A stretch of 64,000 bases of DNA. Source: Olsenella sp. An188. GTDB taxonomy: Bacteria > Actinomycetota > Coriobacteriia > Coriobacteriales > Atopobiaceae. Every line of letters begins with the position of its first letter. Position 1 is the first letter of the stretch. Of this stretch, positions 42,020-50,390 are shown piece by piece. Below the pieces are notes generated by a model. It was not told where the DNA came from. It did no database searches and saw only the letters and a list, made by a program, of their open reading frames with translations. Position numbers and translations under genes: made by a program. The stretch spans positions 1 to 64,000 of the forward strand of contig NZ_NFKF01000002.1 of assembly GCF_002160255.1 (NCBI RefSeq), in the 5' to 3' direction.

Positions 42020-43179
42020 GCGCGCCTCTGAAAAAGGTCACGATACTTATCCGATATGTGCTGCCAGCTATACGCATCCGCGACGCGCTGGCGTGCAGCT
42101 CGACCGAGCTCGGCACGCTCTTCCTCGCCCATCGCGTCAGCCTGTCCAATCAGCGCCGCAAGGTCGCCCAGCTCCTTGGTCCAGTACAATGCAGCATCCT
42201 CGGCAACCTCGCGGTTGAAGCCCACGTCAAGCAGCAGGTTCAGGTCGGTCGACCCAAGTGCCTCGAGCAGGCTTGGGTTGGTCCCGCCCACCTCGTGGCC
42301 GTGGAAGTACCCGTACGCGAGCTCGCGCACCTTCATAAGGAGCTCCTGGTCATAGACTGTCCCCACGAACTTGATGCGGGGATCGGAGCGGAAGTGGGTC
42401 CGCTCCTCGAGCTCGCCCAGAAACTTGTCGTTCACGTTAGTGATGAGCGCGAAGTCACGCTTCGAGTCGCTCCTCATGAACTCGCGGATCATCGTCTCGT
42501 AGTTGTTCTCGGGAACAAAGCGACCCACCACGAGGTAGTACGACCTCGGTGAGAGGCCCTTCTCGGCAAGCCACTCGAGAAGCTTCGGATCGTCGTCGGC
42601 AAGCTTGTTCCTGCGCGTCTCCGCCCCGTAGGCGATGTACGTCGTCTTGGGGTCGTACGCCGCGTACTCTTCGTGGATGTACCTCTCGATGTTCTTGCTG
42701 TCGCACACAAGAAGGTCGCAGTGCTTGACCATCATCTGTTCTGAGATCTTCCAGTAACGTCGGATCGGCGCGCTCCATTTGGCGCGCATCCACTCATGAC
42801 CGTCGGGGTTCACGTAGAGAATGCCGCCCAAGCGGTGAATCTGCCGCTCGAAGTGCGCGCAGAACGGCCCTATGCGGCATGCGAGCACGTAGACAATTGC
42901 GTGCTCGATCTTGTGCTCTTTGATGTAGCGGACGACCCGCTGCAGTGCCGCCACGTCATAGTAGATGGCCTGGGCCGGACCGATGTTTGGCACCTTGACC
43001 TTGAAGCACCGCGCGTTGTGGTACTCGAACTCCCCGTCCTCGTCTGCCTTGCAGGCCACGTGGTACTTGAGGTCCGGGTTGTCCTGATGGTACTCGGTGA
43101 GCTTGTCCACGAAGGTCTCGTAGCCGCCGTAGCTGCCCGGGATACCCTTGGAGCCCACGATGAAGACGTGCTGCGTCAC
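42016..43179 (-). CDS. DUF1972-type glycosyltransferase (Cps2T/WchF-like)
   Basis: A 387-residue GT-B enzyme. It opens MTQHVFIVGSKGIPGSYGGY and then ETFVDKLTEYH, the diagnostic DUF1972 start of rhamnosyltransferases such as Cps2T. The C-terminal GT1-type domain has YYLVVGRFVPENNYETMIREF and the donor-site GYFHGHEVGGTNPSLLEALG. In pneumococcal capsules this enzyme adds rhamnose to the first sugar. Here the local rhamnose synthesis genes are broken, so either dTDP-rhamnose is made elsewhere or another sugar is used. GTG at 43179 follows GGGGAGGGGGCC and overlaps the stop of the initiating transferase (GTGA). Confidence 0.88.
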   Translation of the reverse strand: MTQHVFIVGSKGIPGSYGGYETFVDKLTEYHQDNPDLKYHVACKADEDGEFEYHNARCFKVKVPNIGPAQAIYYDVAALQRVVRYIKEHKIEHAIVYVLACRIGPFCAHFERQIHRLGGILYVNPDGHEWMRAKWSAPIRRYWKISEQMMVKHCDLLVCDSKNIERYIHEEYAAYDPKTTYIAYGAETRRNKLADDDPKLLEWLAEKGLSPRSYYLVVGRFVPENNYETMIREFMRSDSKRDFALITNVNDKFLGELEERTHFRSDPRIKFVGTVYDQELLMKVRELAYGYFHGHEVGGTNPSLLEALGSTDLNLLLDVGFNREVAEDAALYWTKELGDLAALIGQADAMGEEERAELGRAARQRVADAYSWQHISDKYRDLFQRRA

Positions 43180-43928
43180 GCGGCCCCCTCCCCGGTGAAG
43201 ACGACCCTCACGGTCCTGGCAATCAGCTTTAGGTCGTAGAGGAGCCCTCGGCGCTCGATGTAGTCGAGGTCGAGCTCGACCATGTCGGAGAAGGACAGGT
43301 CGCTCCTGCCGCTCACCTGCCAGGGGCCGGTGAGGCCGGGCTTGACGGTGAGGCGGCGGAAGTCGCGCGGCGCGTAGTCGGGTATCTCCCTCGGCAGCGG
43401 CGGCCTCGGCCCCACGAGACTCATCTGTCCCAGGAACACGTTCACGAACTGCGGGAACTCGTCGATAGAGTGCTTGCGGATGAAGCGCCCGATAGGCGTG
43501 ACGCGCGGGTCGTCCCTCATCTTGAACATGGCGCCCTCGACCTCGTTCTGGTCGAGGAGCTCGGCGAGCCTCTCGTCGGCGTCGGCGTACATGCTCCGGA
43601 ACTTGTACATCCTGAAGGGGTGCATCGTGCCGTCGCGTTCTATGCGGCCCATCCTCACCTGGGAGTAGATGGGGCACCCCGGGCTCTCCAGGCGTATCGC
43701 CAGGCACAGCAGCGCCGAGGGCACCGCCGCCAGCGCTATCACCGCGCCGGAGAACGCTATGTCGAAGGCGCGCTTGGCCGCTCGGTAGACGGGCCGCCCG
43801 AGCTCCGGGCGCAGCCCGGTCTGGAAGGAGCCGTCCGCGGCCGCACGGGCCACGTCCTTCTCGCCAGATGAGCCGTTAGCTGCCTCCAGGGTCGTCCCGG
43901 TTAGTATCGCTTCTTCTTGCTGTGACAA
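43176..43928 (-). CDS. Undecaprenyl-phosphate sugar phosphotransferase (initiating enzyme)
   Basis: A 250-residue membrane enzyme that starts repeat-unit synthesis by moving a hexose-1-phosphate onto undecaprenyl phosphate. After about 50 variable residues there is one hydrophobic segment (AFSGAVIALAAVPSALLCLAI), then the bacterial sugar transferase core: MYKFRSMYADAD, RVTPIGRFIRKHSIDEFPQF and GQMSLVGPRPPLPREI, ending LTVKPGLTGPWQVSGRSDLSF. It is the short, single-domain type. TTG at 43928 overlaps the LoaP gene by 53 bases; a later start is possible because the first 45 residues are poorly conserved in the family. Confidence 0.88.
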   Translation of the reverse strand: MSQQEEAILTGTTLEAANGSSGEKDVARAAADGSFQTGLRPELGRPVYRAAKRAFDIAFSGAVIALAAVPSALLCLAIRLESPGCPIYSQVRMGRIERDGTMHPFRMYKFRSMYADADERLAELLDQNEVEGAMFKMRDDPRVTPIGRFIRKHSIDEFPQFVNVFLGQMSLVGPRPPLPREIPDYAPRDFRRLTVKPGLTGPWQVSGRSDLSFSDMVELDLDYIERRGLLYDLKLIARTVRVVFTGEGAA

Positions 43929-44427
43929 TCCCTAGTCCCACCTTGGTCGTTAGCGTGCGACCGAACATATGCAGCTCCAGGTAGGCGGTGGACTTGCGGC
44001 GGTTGACGCTCTTGATGAGGGCCTCCTGGCCCACGAGCGGCCCGCTTGTCACGATCACGCGATCGCCCTCCATGACGCCCATGGACATCCCCACGGTGCG
44101 CGAGCCCCGCTGCGTGAACGCGCCGATCCAGGCACGGTCCTCGTCGCTCAGGGGAGCGAACGTCTCTCCCACGCTCAGCAGGCGCGTGAACTCGGGCACC
44201 TCGCGCAGGCGCGCGCTGAGCGCGTCCACGTCGTTGGTGACGGCGATGAGGTAGCCGGGAAACAGCACGGGACGCACGGTCTCCCACTCGCCGCGGACCT
44301 TCCTCTGGGTCTCGTAGCGTGGGCAGAAGCACTCCTCGAGCGTCCCCTCCTCGGCCACGCGCTCCACGAGGCGGCACATGGCCTCCTCCTTGCCCGTGGC
44401 GACCTGGATGACGTACCAGCGGAACAT
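43876..44427 (-). CDS. loaP: LoaP-type NusG paralogue, transcription antiterminator
   Basis: A 183-residue specialised NusG. The NGN domain opens MFRWYVIQVATGKEEAMCRL and contains VLFPGYLIAVTNDVD; the C-terminal KOW domain reads MEGDRVIVTSGPLVGQEALI, then KSVNRRKSTAYLEL and FGRTLTTKVGLGIV. LoaP proteins ride on RNA polymerase and suppress termination across long polysaccharide or antibiotic operons. It directly precedes the sugar transferase gene, so it very likely controls the ten-kilobase operon. ATG at 44427 follows GGAAGGGGAG. A frame extension upstream has no ribosome site and was not used. Confidence 0.88.
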   Translation of the reverse strand: MFRWYVIQVATGKEEAMCRLVERVAEEGTLEECFCPRYETQRKVRGEWETVRPVLFPGYLIAVTNDVDALSARLREVPEFTRLLSVGETFAPLSDEDRAWIGAFTQRGSRTVGMSMGVMEGDRVIVTSGPLVGQEALIKSVNRRKSTAYLELHMFGRTLTTKVGLGIVTARRSDTNRDDPGGS

Positions 44428-44742
44428 GGCTCCCCTTCCCGGGCGCCGCGCGGCGCCCGTTGGCTTTCCCGTCTGGCGCGGCCGCAGCCGGCGCCTCCCC
44501 TCCCGGACGCGCCAAAGCGCGCCCGCGCATGCAAAAGGCCAAGGCTTCGCCACCCGAAGCCGGCCTGCGAGAAAGACGTATTCGCTCTCCTGACACCTCC
44601 GGGGCCCACACCAGGCACCGCCCCCTCGGAGCAAGATATGTTCGTGCAGGTTGCAAGCTGCTCGCTCGCAGCTCCCTGCGCAGGGCCCGCTCGGGCCTCC
44701 CAGTGAGCCCTGCGCAAGGGGCTGGCCGTGACGGCCGCTCTG
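44428..44742 (-). promoter_or_regulatory. Leader region with stacked hairpins between two NusG-like genes
   Basis: These 315 bp have no gene. They hold a hairpin with GGCTTCG (44543-44549) pairing with CGAAGCC (44555-44561) on a 5-base loop, extended by AGGCC/GGCCT outside an AA bulge, and a second, wider stem TGCGCAGGGC (44677-44686) / GCCCTGCGCA (44707-44716). LoaP-controlled operons are known to need hairpins in the 5' leader, so these are candidate recognition or terminator structures. No convincing promoter was found. Confidence 0.45.
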
Positions 44743-45336
44743 CTAAGTCTTGGACGTCACCTCCAGGCCCACCGCGAGGCGACGGCCGCGCTCGGGCTCC
44801 AGCCAGGCGAGACGGCGGTGGCGGTCTATGTGCGAGACGAGGGGCTCCAGGCCCGCGAGCGGGCCAAAGAGCACGTGCAGCTCACCGTCCTCGATGCGCC
44901 CCTGGGAGACCTGGATGACGTGCGAGCTCCCGCCGAGGCGGCGCACGAGCGCGGACTCGCGGGGCGTGAGCGCGCCCACGGCGCCCAGCTCTTCCAGGTC
45001 CACCCCCTCCGCGGGCTCAGCGAGCACGTAGCCAGGCCAGACGGACTCGGCGGCGGCGATCCACGTCCCTCGGACGCGCCTGAGCGCCATGCGCGTGAGC
45101 TCGAAGGCGTCGGCGACAAGACCCGTGCGCAGGGCGCGGGCGCACGCGACGCGCGGCCCTCGGGGAGCCCGCAGGACCACGTAGGTTGGTTTGTTATCTT
45201 TTGTTAAGAGAGATGTGAGGCGAGCGACGTCTCCGAACGGAGAGTGCTCAGTTGAGACGCCCCCCCCCGAAGCGTTTTCGGAGGTAGAGGCTATGAAGGG
45301 TCGCGCGACGCGCATCGGCTGAGACTCGTCGGTCAT
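44743..45336 (-). CDS. Second, diverged NusG/LoaP-like protein with nine-G tract near its start
   Basis: A 197-residue protein. From about residue 50 it follows the NusG plan: an NGN-like domain (YVVLRAPRGPRVACARAL, ESVWPGYVLAEPAEGVDLEE) and a KOW-like region (IEDGELHVLFGPLAGLEPLV then SHIDRHRRLAWLEPERGRRL). The first 45 residues are an unrelated, Ser-rich extension containing Gly24-Gly26 encoded by a run of nine G (45260-45268 on the other strand). A change in run length would shift the frame, so this gene could switch on and off. As sequenced it is in frame. ATG at 45336 follows GAGAGGGGGG. It lies just upstream of loaP on the same strand. Confidence 0.7.
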   Translation of the reverse strand: MTDESQPMRVARPFIASTSENASGGGVSTEHSPFGDVARLTSLLTKDNKPTYVVLRAPRGPRVACARALRTGLVADAFELTRMALRRVRGTWIAAAESVWPGYVLAEPAEGVDLEELGAVGALTPRESALVRRLGGSSHVIQVSQGRIEDGELHVLFGPLAGLEPLVSHIDRHRRLAWLEPERGRRLAVGLEVTSKT

Positions 45337-45797
45337 TGCGCCCCCCTCTCAGATTTCCAACAGATAGCGGTAATGGTATCCCATCTTCCACGGCGAGAAA
45401 AGCGGGCCCCCCGCAGCGCGCGCGAGCTCAGACAGAAAAGCCATAGAGGGCGTTAGTCATATAGCCCGTGGGCGAGCGTGGCCGTGGGCAGGCGGACGGT
45501 TCTTCTCGCGCGCACGGGCGCAACTGTAGGCGCGGGACGACGTTTTTCTCGCCGAAAGTGTCGTTTTGCGCCTACACCTTCCAACTGTAGGCACGAAACG
45601 ACGGTCTGGACGCGCAGAGTGTCGTTTTGCGCCTACACTCAGCGCCGCCCGCACCCAAAACACCCCCACGCAGCTAGGAATTGTCACCACTCCACGGTTT
45701 TTCTCGCCTGACGCTTGCCTTTAATTCCCCACTTATTAGTATGAATTAGGCTAACGACAGGCACGCGGGCCCCGCGCCCGCGAGAGAAAGGCACAAC
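45337..45797. repeat. Intergenic region with two 61-bp palindromic units
   Basis: The 461-bp gap between the NusG-like gene and sufC carries two tandem units starting at 45522 and 45583, exactly 61 bp apart. In each, an arm starting TGTAGGC pairs with an arm ending GCGCCTACA. The loop of unit 1 contains TTTTTCTCGCC; that of unit 2 does not. Further octamer copies lie at 45392-45399 and 45701-45708. Apart from the suf promoter nothing else is seen, and no gene. Confidence 0.75.
45715..45742 (+). promoter_or_regulatory. Probable suf operon promoter
   Basis: TTGCCT (45715-45720) and TAGTAT (45737-45742) are 16 bp apart, 56 bp before sufC. Two ATTAG boxes (45735-45739 and 45745-45749) flank the -10 box at a 10-bp period; they are candidate sites for the Rrf2 regulator encoded at the operon's end. 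Confidence 0.5.
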
Positions 45798-46607
45798 ATG
45801 GCAGACCAGCTTCTCAACGTGAGCGCCCTCTCGGCTGGCACCGAGGACAAGCCCATCCTGCACGGCGTCGACCTGGCCGTGGGCGCGGGCGAGTGCCACG
45901 TCCTCATGGGCCCCAACGGCGCGGGCAAGTCCACGCTCGGCCACGTCATCATGGGCGACCCCGCCTACGCCGTGACCGGCGGCTCCATCACCTTCGACGG
46001 CGCCGACGTCACCGAGCTCACGTCCGACAAGCGCTCGCTCGCCGGCATCTTCCTCTCCTACCAGGCACCCGTGGAGGTCCCCGGCGTGCCGCTCTACAGC
46101 TTCCTGCGCACGATCTGCCAGATGCGCCCGGAGCTCAAGACCACCGCGCGCAAGTTCCGCCAGCGCGTGGGAGAGATCGCCGACCAGCTCGAGCTTGACC
46201 AGAGCTTCCTCATGCGCGAGCTCAACGTGGGCTTCTCCGGCGGCGAGAAGAAGAAGATCGAGATGCTGCAGCTCCTTTTGCTCCAGCCCAAGCTCGCCAT
46301 CCTCGACGAGACGGACTCCGGCCTCGACGTGGACGCCCTCGGCATCGTGAGCCGCGGGATCCAGGCCTACCGCGAGCAGGTGGGCGGCGCGCTCATCGTG
46401 ATCACGCACAACACGCGCATCCTCGAGCGCCTCTCCGTGGACCGCACGCACGTCATGGTGCACGGCCACATGGTGGCCGAGGGAGACGCGTCACTGATCG
46501 CCGACATCGACGCCAACGGCTTCGAGCGCTTCGAGCGCGCGCTCGGCGAGCGCGACGAGGCGTGCGTCGACTGCCCGGGCTGCCCCAAGGCCGGTGATGC
46601 CGAGTGA
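45798..46607 (+). CDS. sufC: Fe-S assembly ATPase SufC
   Basis: A 269-residue ABC-type ATPase of the cytoplasmic SufBCD scaffold. Walker A is MGPNGAGKST, the Q-loop region is IFLSYQAPVEVPGV, the signature is FSGGEKKKIEML and Walker B is KLAILDETDSGLD, followed by the switch His in VITHNTRIL. The C-terminal tail includes two Cys (ACVDCPGCPK), an unusual addition. SufC hydrolyses ATP to reshape SufBD during cluster assembly. First gene of sufC-B-D-S-U-rrf2. ATG at 45798 follows GAGAGAAAGGCACAAC. Confidence 0.95.
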   Translation: MADQLLNVSALSAGTEDKPILHGVDLAVGAGECHVLMGPNGAGKSTLGHVIMGDPAYAVTGGSITFDGADVTELTSDKRSLAGIFLSYQAPVEVPGVPLYSFLRTICQMRPELKTTARKFRQRVGEIADQLELDQSFLMRELNVGFSGGEKKKIEMLQLLLLQPKLAILDETDSGLDVDALGIVSRGIQAYREQVGGALIVITHNTRILERLSVDRTHVMVHGHMVAEGDASLIADIDANGFERFERALGERDEACVDCPGCPKAGDAE

Positions 46608-48037
46608 GCGACGAGCGCCGCGAGGAGCGCACCCGCACGCAGGTCGCCGACGTCAACCGCTCCCTCTACGACTTCACCAAGTCCGAGGAGGGCTACGAGC
46701 GCTACGACGACGGTCTGACGCCCGACATAGTGCGCGCCATCTCCGCCAAGAAGGACGAGCCCGCCTGGATGCTCGAGATGCGCCTGGCCGCGCTCGACGA
46801 GTACCACCGCCGGCCTATGGCGCCCAACTGGGGCCCGTCGATCGCGGGGCTCGACCTCGACCACATCTCCACGTACGTCTCGCCCCGGACCAAGCAGGCC
46901 AAGAGCTGGGACGACGTGCCGGAAGACATCAAGGACACCTTCGAGCGCCTGGGCATCCCCGAGGCCGAGCGCGAGAGCCTGGCCGGCGTGGGCGCCCAGT
47001 ACGACTCCGAGATCGTCTACCACAACATGCGCGAGGACGTGGCCAAGCAGGGCGTGATCTACACCACCATCGAGGACGCCCTGCACGACCCCGCCTGGGA
47101 GCCGGTGGTGCACGAGTACTTCGGCACGCTCATCCCGCCCACCGACCACAAGTTCGCGGCGCTGCACTACGCCGTGTGGAGCGGCGGCTCGTTCGTCTAC
47201 GTGCCGGCCGGCGTGACGCTCGACTACCCGCTGCAGAGCTACTTCCGCCTCAACGCGGCCGGCGCGGGCCAGTTCGAGCACACGCTCATCATCGTGGAGC
47301 CCGGCGCGGACCTGCACTTCATCGAGGGCTGCTCGGCGCCCAAGTACTACGAGGCCAACCTCCACGCCGGAGCGGTGGAGCTCTTCGTGAAGGACGGCGC
47401 GCGCCTGCGCTACTCCACGATCGAGAACTGGTCCAAGAACATGTACAACCTCAACACCAAGCGCTCGCGCGTGGGCGCGGACGCCAAGATGGAGTGGGTC
47501 TCCGGCTCCTTTGGCAGCCACGTAAGCTACCTCTACCCCACCACCATCCTCGCCGGCGACCGCGGCAGCTGCGAGTTCACCGGCATCACCTTCGCCGGCG
47601 CCACGCAGGACCTCGACACCGGCTGCAAGGTCATCATGAACGGCGCCGACACCACCGCCACGGTCGACACCAAGTCCATCTCAAAGGACGGCGGCGTCAA
47701 CACCTTCCGCAGCTCCGTCGTGGTGGGCCGCCGCGCCGACCGCGCGCGCTGCTCGGTGAGCTGCCAGTCGCTCATGCTCGACGACATCTCCCGCTCGGAC
47801 ACCATCCCCGCGATGGACGTGCGCAACGCCACCGCGCAGGTGGGCCACGAGGCCACGATCGGCCGCATCTCCGACGACACGATCCTCTACCTCATGAGCC
47901 GCGGCTGCTCCGAGGCCGAGGCCCGCACGCTCGTGGTCAACGGCTTTGCCAACCCCGTCTCCAAGGAGCTGCCGCTCGAGTACGCCGTGGAGATGAACAA
48001 CCTCATCAAGCTCGAGATGGAAGGGGCGATCGGATAA
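46604..48037 (+). CDS. sufB: Fe-S assembly scaffold SufB
   Basis: A 477-residue scaffold protein on which new [4Fe-4S] clusters are built. The core beta-helix is evident (YVPAGVTLDYPLQSYFRLNA, GADLHFIEGCSAPKYYEANL, YSTIENWSKNMYNLNTKRS), followed by the C-terminal helical part with RNATAQVGHEATIGRISDDT and EAEARTLVVNGFANPVSKEL. Conserved Cys residues lie in FIEGCSAP and SVSCQSLM. GTG at 46604 overlaps the sufC stop (GTGA); an upstream in-frame stretch within sufC was ignored. Confidence 0.95.
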   Translation: MSDERREERTRTQVADVNRSLYDFTKSEEGYERYDDGLTPDIVRAISAKKDEPAWMLEMRLAALDEYHRRPMAPNWGPSIAGLDLDHISTYVSPRTKQAKSWDDVPEDIKDTFERLGIPEAERESLAGVGAQYDSEIVYHNMREDVAKQGVIYTTIEDALHDPAWEPVVHEYFGTLIPPTDHKFAALHYAVWSGGSFVYVPAGVTLDYPLQSYFRLNAAGAGQFEHTLIIVEPGADLHFIEGCSAPKYYEANLHAGAVELFVKDGARLRYSTIENWSKNMYNLNTKRSRVGADAKMEWVSGSFGSHVSYLYPTTILAGDRGSCEFTGITFAGATQDLDTGCKVIMNGADTTATVDTKSISKDGGVNTFRSSVVVGRRADRARCSVSCQSLMLDDISRSDTIPAMDVRNATAQVGHEATIGRISDDTILYLMSRGCSEAEARTLVVNGFANPVSKELPLEYAVEMNNLIKLEMEGAIG

Positions 48038-49155
48038 TGGCCGAGAAGAACCTGACGGCCGCGGCGGGCGCCGGCGCGCTCGCCCTCGAGCGCGTCAACG
48101 CCGCCCCCGCCCAGACCTGGAACCGTCTGCGCACCAACGACGTCACGCTCACCGTCCCCGCGCGCGGGCGCGCCGGAGACGTGTACTTCTCGCTGCCGCG
48201 CCTCTTTGAGGGCGTCGAGTGCGGCATGGGGCCCGAGGTCACGGCCTGGGTCGAGTCCCAGGCGGCCGACGCGCGCTACGTGGAGGTCCCCCGCGGCGAG
48301 AGGCGCGCCGAGCCGATCGTGGTGAGCGTTGCCTCCGGGGCCGGCGAGGTCGCCGACACGGGCGTGATGGTCCGCGAGGGCGCCGAGGTCACCATCGTCG
48401 TGGCCGCGAGCGCCGGCGAGAAGGACGCCGAGGCCGAGGGTGACGCCACCGCCGCAGACCCCGCGGCGGCGCCCGCAACCTCCGCCTCGCTGCTGCGCGT
48501 GATCGCCGAGGCCGGCGCGCGCGTGACGATCCACGAGTACCTGTGCCCCGGCGCGGACGCGCAGCACCTCGAGAGCGTGGGCATCCGCGCCGGACGCGAC
48601 GCGCGCGTCGAGGTGCGCCAGTACGCGCTCGGCGGCGGCACCGTGGCCCTGGGCCTCGCGGCCGACCTCGCCGGCGACCGCGCCCGCTTCGACCTCACCC
48701 AGCGCTACCACGCCGCCGGCACCGAGGTGCTCGACGTCAACGAGGTCGTGCGTATGCGCGGTCGCAACACCCGCTCCGAGCTTGCCTACTCCGGCGTGCT
48801 CGAGGACGCCGCCAAGAAGAGCCTGCGCACCACCATCGACCTCGTCCACGGCGCCCGCAGCGCCCAGGGCAACGAGGCCGAGACCGTGCTCGTGCTCGGC
48901 GACGACGTGACCAACAAGACGCTGCCCGTCATCCTGTGCGACGAGGACGACGTGGCCGGAAACCACGGCGCGACCATCGGCTCGGTGAGCCCCGAGCAGC
49001 TGGCGTTTCTCGCCAGCCGCGGCCTCTCCCGCGCCGACGCCGAGGAGCTCTTCTCGCGCGCGGTCTTCGAGGACGCCCTCATGTCCGCGCCCTGCCCCGA
49101 GGCCCGCGCCGTGGTGCGAGGGGACAGCCCCCTCGAATCGTCCGAGGAGGCGTGA
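48037..49155 (+). CDS. sufD: SufD family Fe-S assembly protein
   Basis: A 372-residue paralogue of SufB that completes the SufBC2D complex and is needed for iron acquisition. The conserved C-terminal block appears as RNTRSELAYSGVLEDAAKKS, DLVHGARSAQGNEAETVLVLGDDV and LCDEDDVAGNHGATIGSVSPEQLAFLASRGLSRADAEELF-type sequence. The N-terminal half is less conserved and Ala/Asp/Glu-rich. It starts at ATG 48037, overlapping the sufB stop by one base (TAATG). The octamer TTCTCGCC at 49007 encodes Phe-Leu-Ala here. Confidence 0.92.
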   Translation: MAEKNLTAAAGAGALALERVNAAPAQTWNRLRTNDVTLTVPARGRAGDVYFSLPRLFEGVECGMGPEVTAWVESQAADARYVEVPRGERRAEPIVVSVASGAGEVADTGVMVREGAEVTIVVAASAGEKDAEAEGDATAADPAAAPATSASLLRVIAEAGARVTIHEYLCPGADAQHLESVGIRAGRDARVEVRQYALGGGTVALGLAADLAGDRARFDLTQRYHAAGTEVLDVNEVVRMRGRNTRSELAYSGVLEDAAKKSLRTTIDLVHGARSAQGNEAETVLVLGDDVTNKTLPVILCDEDDVAGNHGATIGSVSPEQLAFLASRGLSRADAEELFSRAVFEDALMSAPCPEARAVVRGDSPLESSEEA

Positions 49156-50390
49156 TGGACATCGAGAAGAACCCGTACCGCGCGGACTTCCCGCTCCTGG
49201 CCGGGCACCCCGACATCGCCTTCCTCGACAGCGCAGCCACCGCGCAGCGCCCCGCCGCCGTGCTGGACGCCCAGCGCCGCTTCTACGAGACGATGAACGC
49301 CAACCCCCTGCGCGGCCTCTATAGCCTCTCCGTCGAGGCGACCGCGGCCATCGCGGCCGTCCGCGCGCAGGTGGCGGAGCTCATCGGCGCGCCGGACGCG
49401 CGCGACGTGGTCTTCACGCGCAACACGAGCGAGAGCCTGAACCTCGTGGCCAAGTCTTTCTCGCCCGCCGTGCTTAAGCCGGGAGACGAGGTGGCCATCA
49501 CCGTCATGGAGCACCACTCCAACCTCATCCCCTGGCAGCAGGCCTGCCGCGCGGCCGGGGCGCGCCTCGTCTACCTGTACCCGCAGCAGGACGGCACCCT
49601 CACGGACGAGGAGATCGCGGCCAAGGTGGGCCCGCGCACCAAGATCGTGGCGTGCGCGCACGTCTCCAACGTCATGGGCTGCGAGCTGCCCGTCCGCAGG
49701 CTCGCCGACGCCGTGCACGCACACGGCGGGCATCTCGTGGTGGACGCCGCGCAGTCCGTGCCGCACATGCCCGTGGACGTGGCGGCGCTGGGCGCGGACT
49801 TCCTGGCCTTCTCCGGCCACAAGGCGCTCGGCCCGATGGGCGTGGGCGTGCTTTGGGGCAGGCACGAGCTGCTCGACGCCATGGAGCCCATGCTCACCGG
49901 CGGCGAGATGATCGACTCCGTGCGCGAGCAGGACGCCACGTGGGCGCCCGTGCCCGAGAAGTTCGAGGCGGGCACGCAGGACGCCGCGGGCATCTACGCC
50001 ACCGGCGCGGCCCTCGCCTACCTCACCGAGACCGTGGGCTACGCGGCCGTGGCCGAGCGCGAGGCGGCGCTCGTGGCCTACGCATGGGAGCGCCTGGCGG
50101 GCCTGGGCTTCGTCGACCTCATCGGGCCGGCGGACCCGGCGCGCCACCACGGCGTGATCAGCTTCAACGTGCGCGGCGTGCATCCGCACGACGTGGCGAG
50201 CATCCTCGACGCCTCCGGCGTCTGCATCCGCGCGGGACACCACTGCGCGCAGCCGCTGCTCGCCTGGCTCGGCGTTGAGAACCTCGCCTGCTGCCGCGCA
50301 AGCCTCGCCTTCTACAACGACAAGAGCGACGTCGACCGCCTGGTCGACGGCCTGACCCAGGTCTGGGGGATCTTCCATGGCAACGACTGA
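49155..50390 (+). CDS. sufS: Cysteine desulfurase SufS
   Basis: A 411-residue PLP enzyme that takes sulfur from cysteine as a persulfide for cluster assembly. The PLP lysine is in FSGHKALGPMGVG, the cofactor-binding His in VMEHHSNLIPW, the Asp-Ala-Ala-Gln in VVDAAQSVPH, and the persulfide Cys in IRAGHHCAQPLL. This is the type II (SufS) form, paired with SufU. ATG at 49155 overlaps the sufD stop (TGATG). A short terminal region follows, and its end overlaps sufU by 14 bases. Confidence 0.95.
   Translation: MDIEKNPYRADFPLLAGHPDIAFLDSAATAQRPAAVLDAQRRFYETMNANPLRGLYSLSVEATAAIAAVRAQVAELIGAPDARDVVFTRNTSESLNLVAKSFSPAVLKPGDEVAITVMEHHSNLIPWQQACRAAGARLVYLYPQQDGTLTDEEIAAKVGPRTKIVACAHVSNVMGCELPVRRLADAVHAHGGHLVVDAAQSVPHMPVDVAALGADFLAFSGHKALGPMGVGVLWGRHELLDAMEPMLTGGEMIDSVREQDATWAPVPEKFEAGTQDAAGIYATGAALAYLTETVGYAAVAEREAALVAYAWERLAGLGFVDLIGPADPARHHGVISFNVRGVHPHDVASILDASGVCIRAGHHCAQPLLAWLGVENLACCRASLAFYNDKSDVDRLVDGLTQVWGIFHGND

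Noticed and set aside
44743-44918. Plus-strand frames antisense to the NusG-like genes
   Set aside because: They are GC-rich shadows; the minus-strand frames carry NGN/KOW features and ribosome sites.
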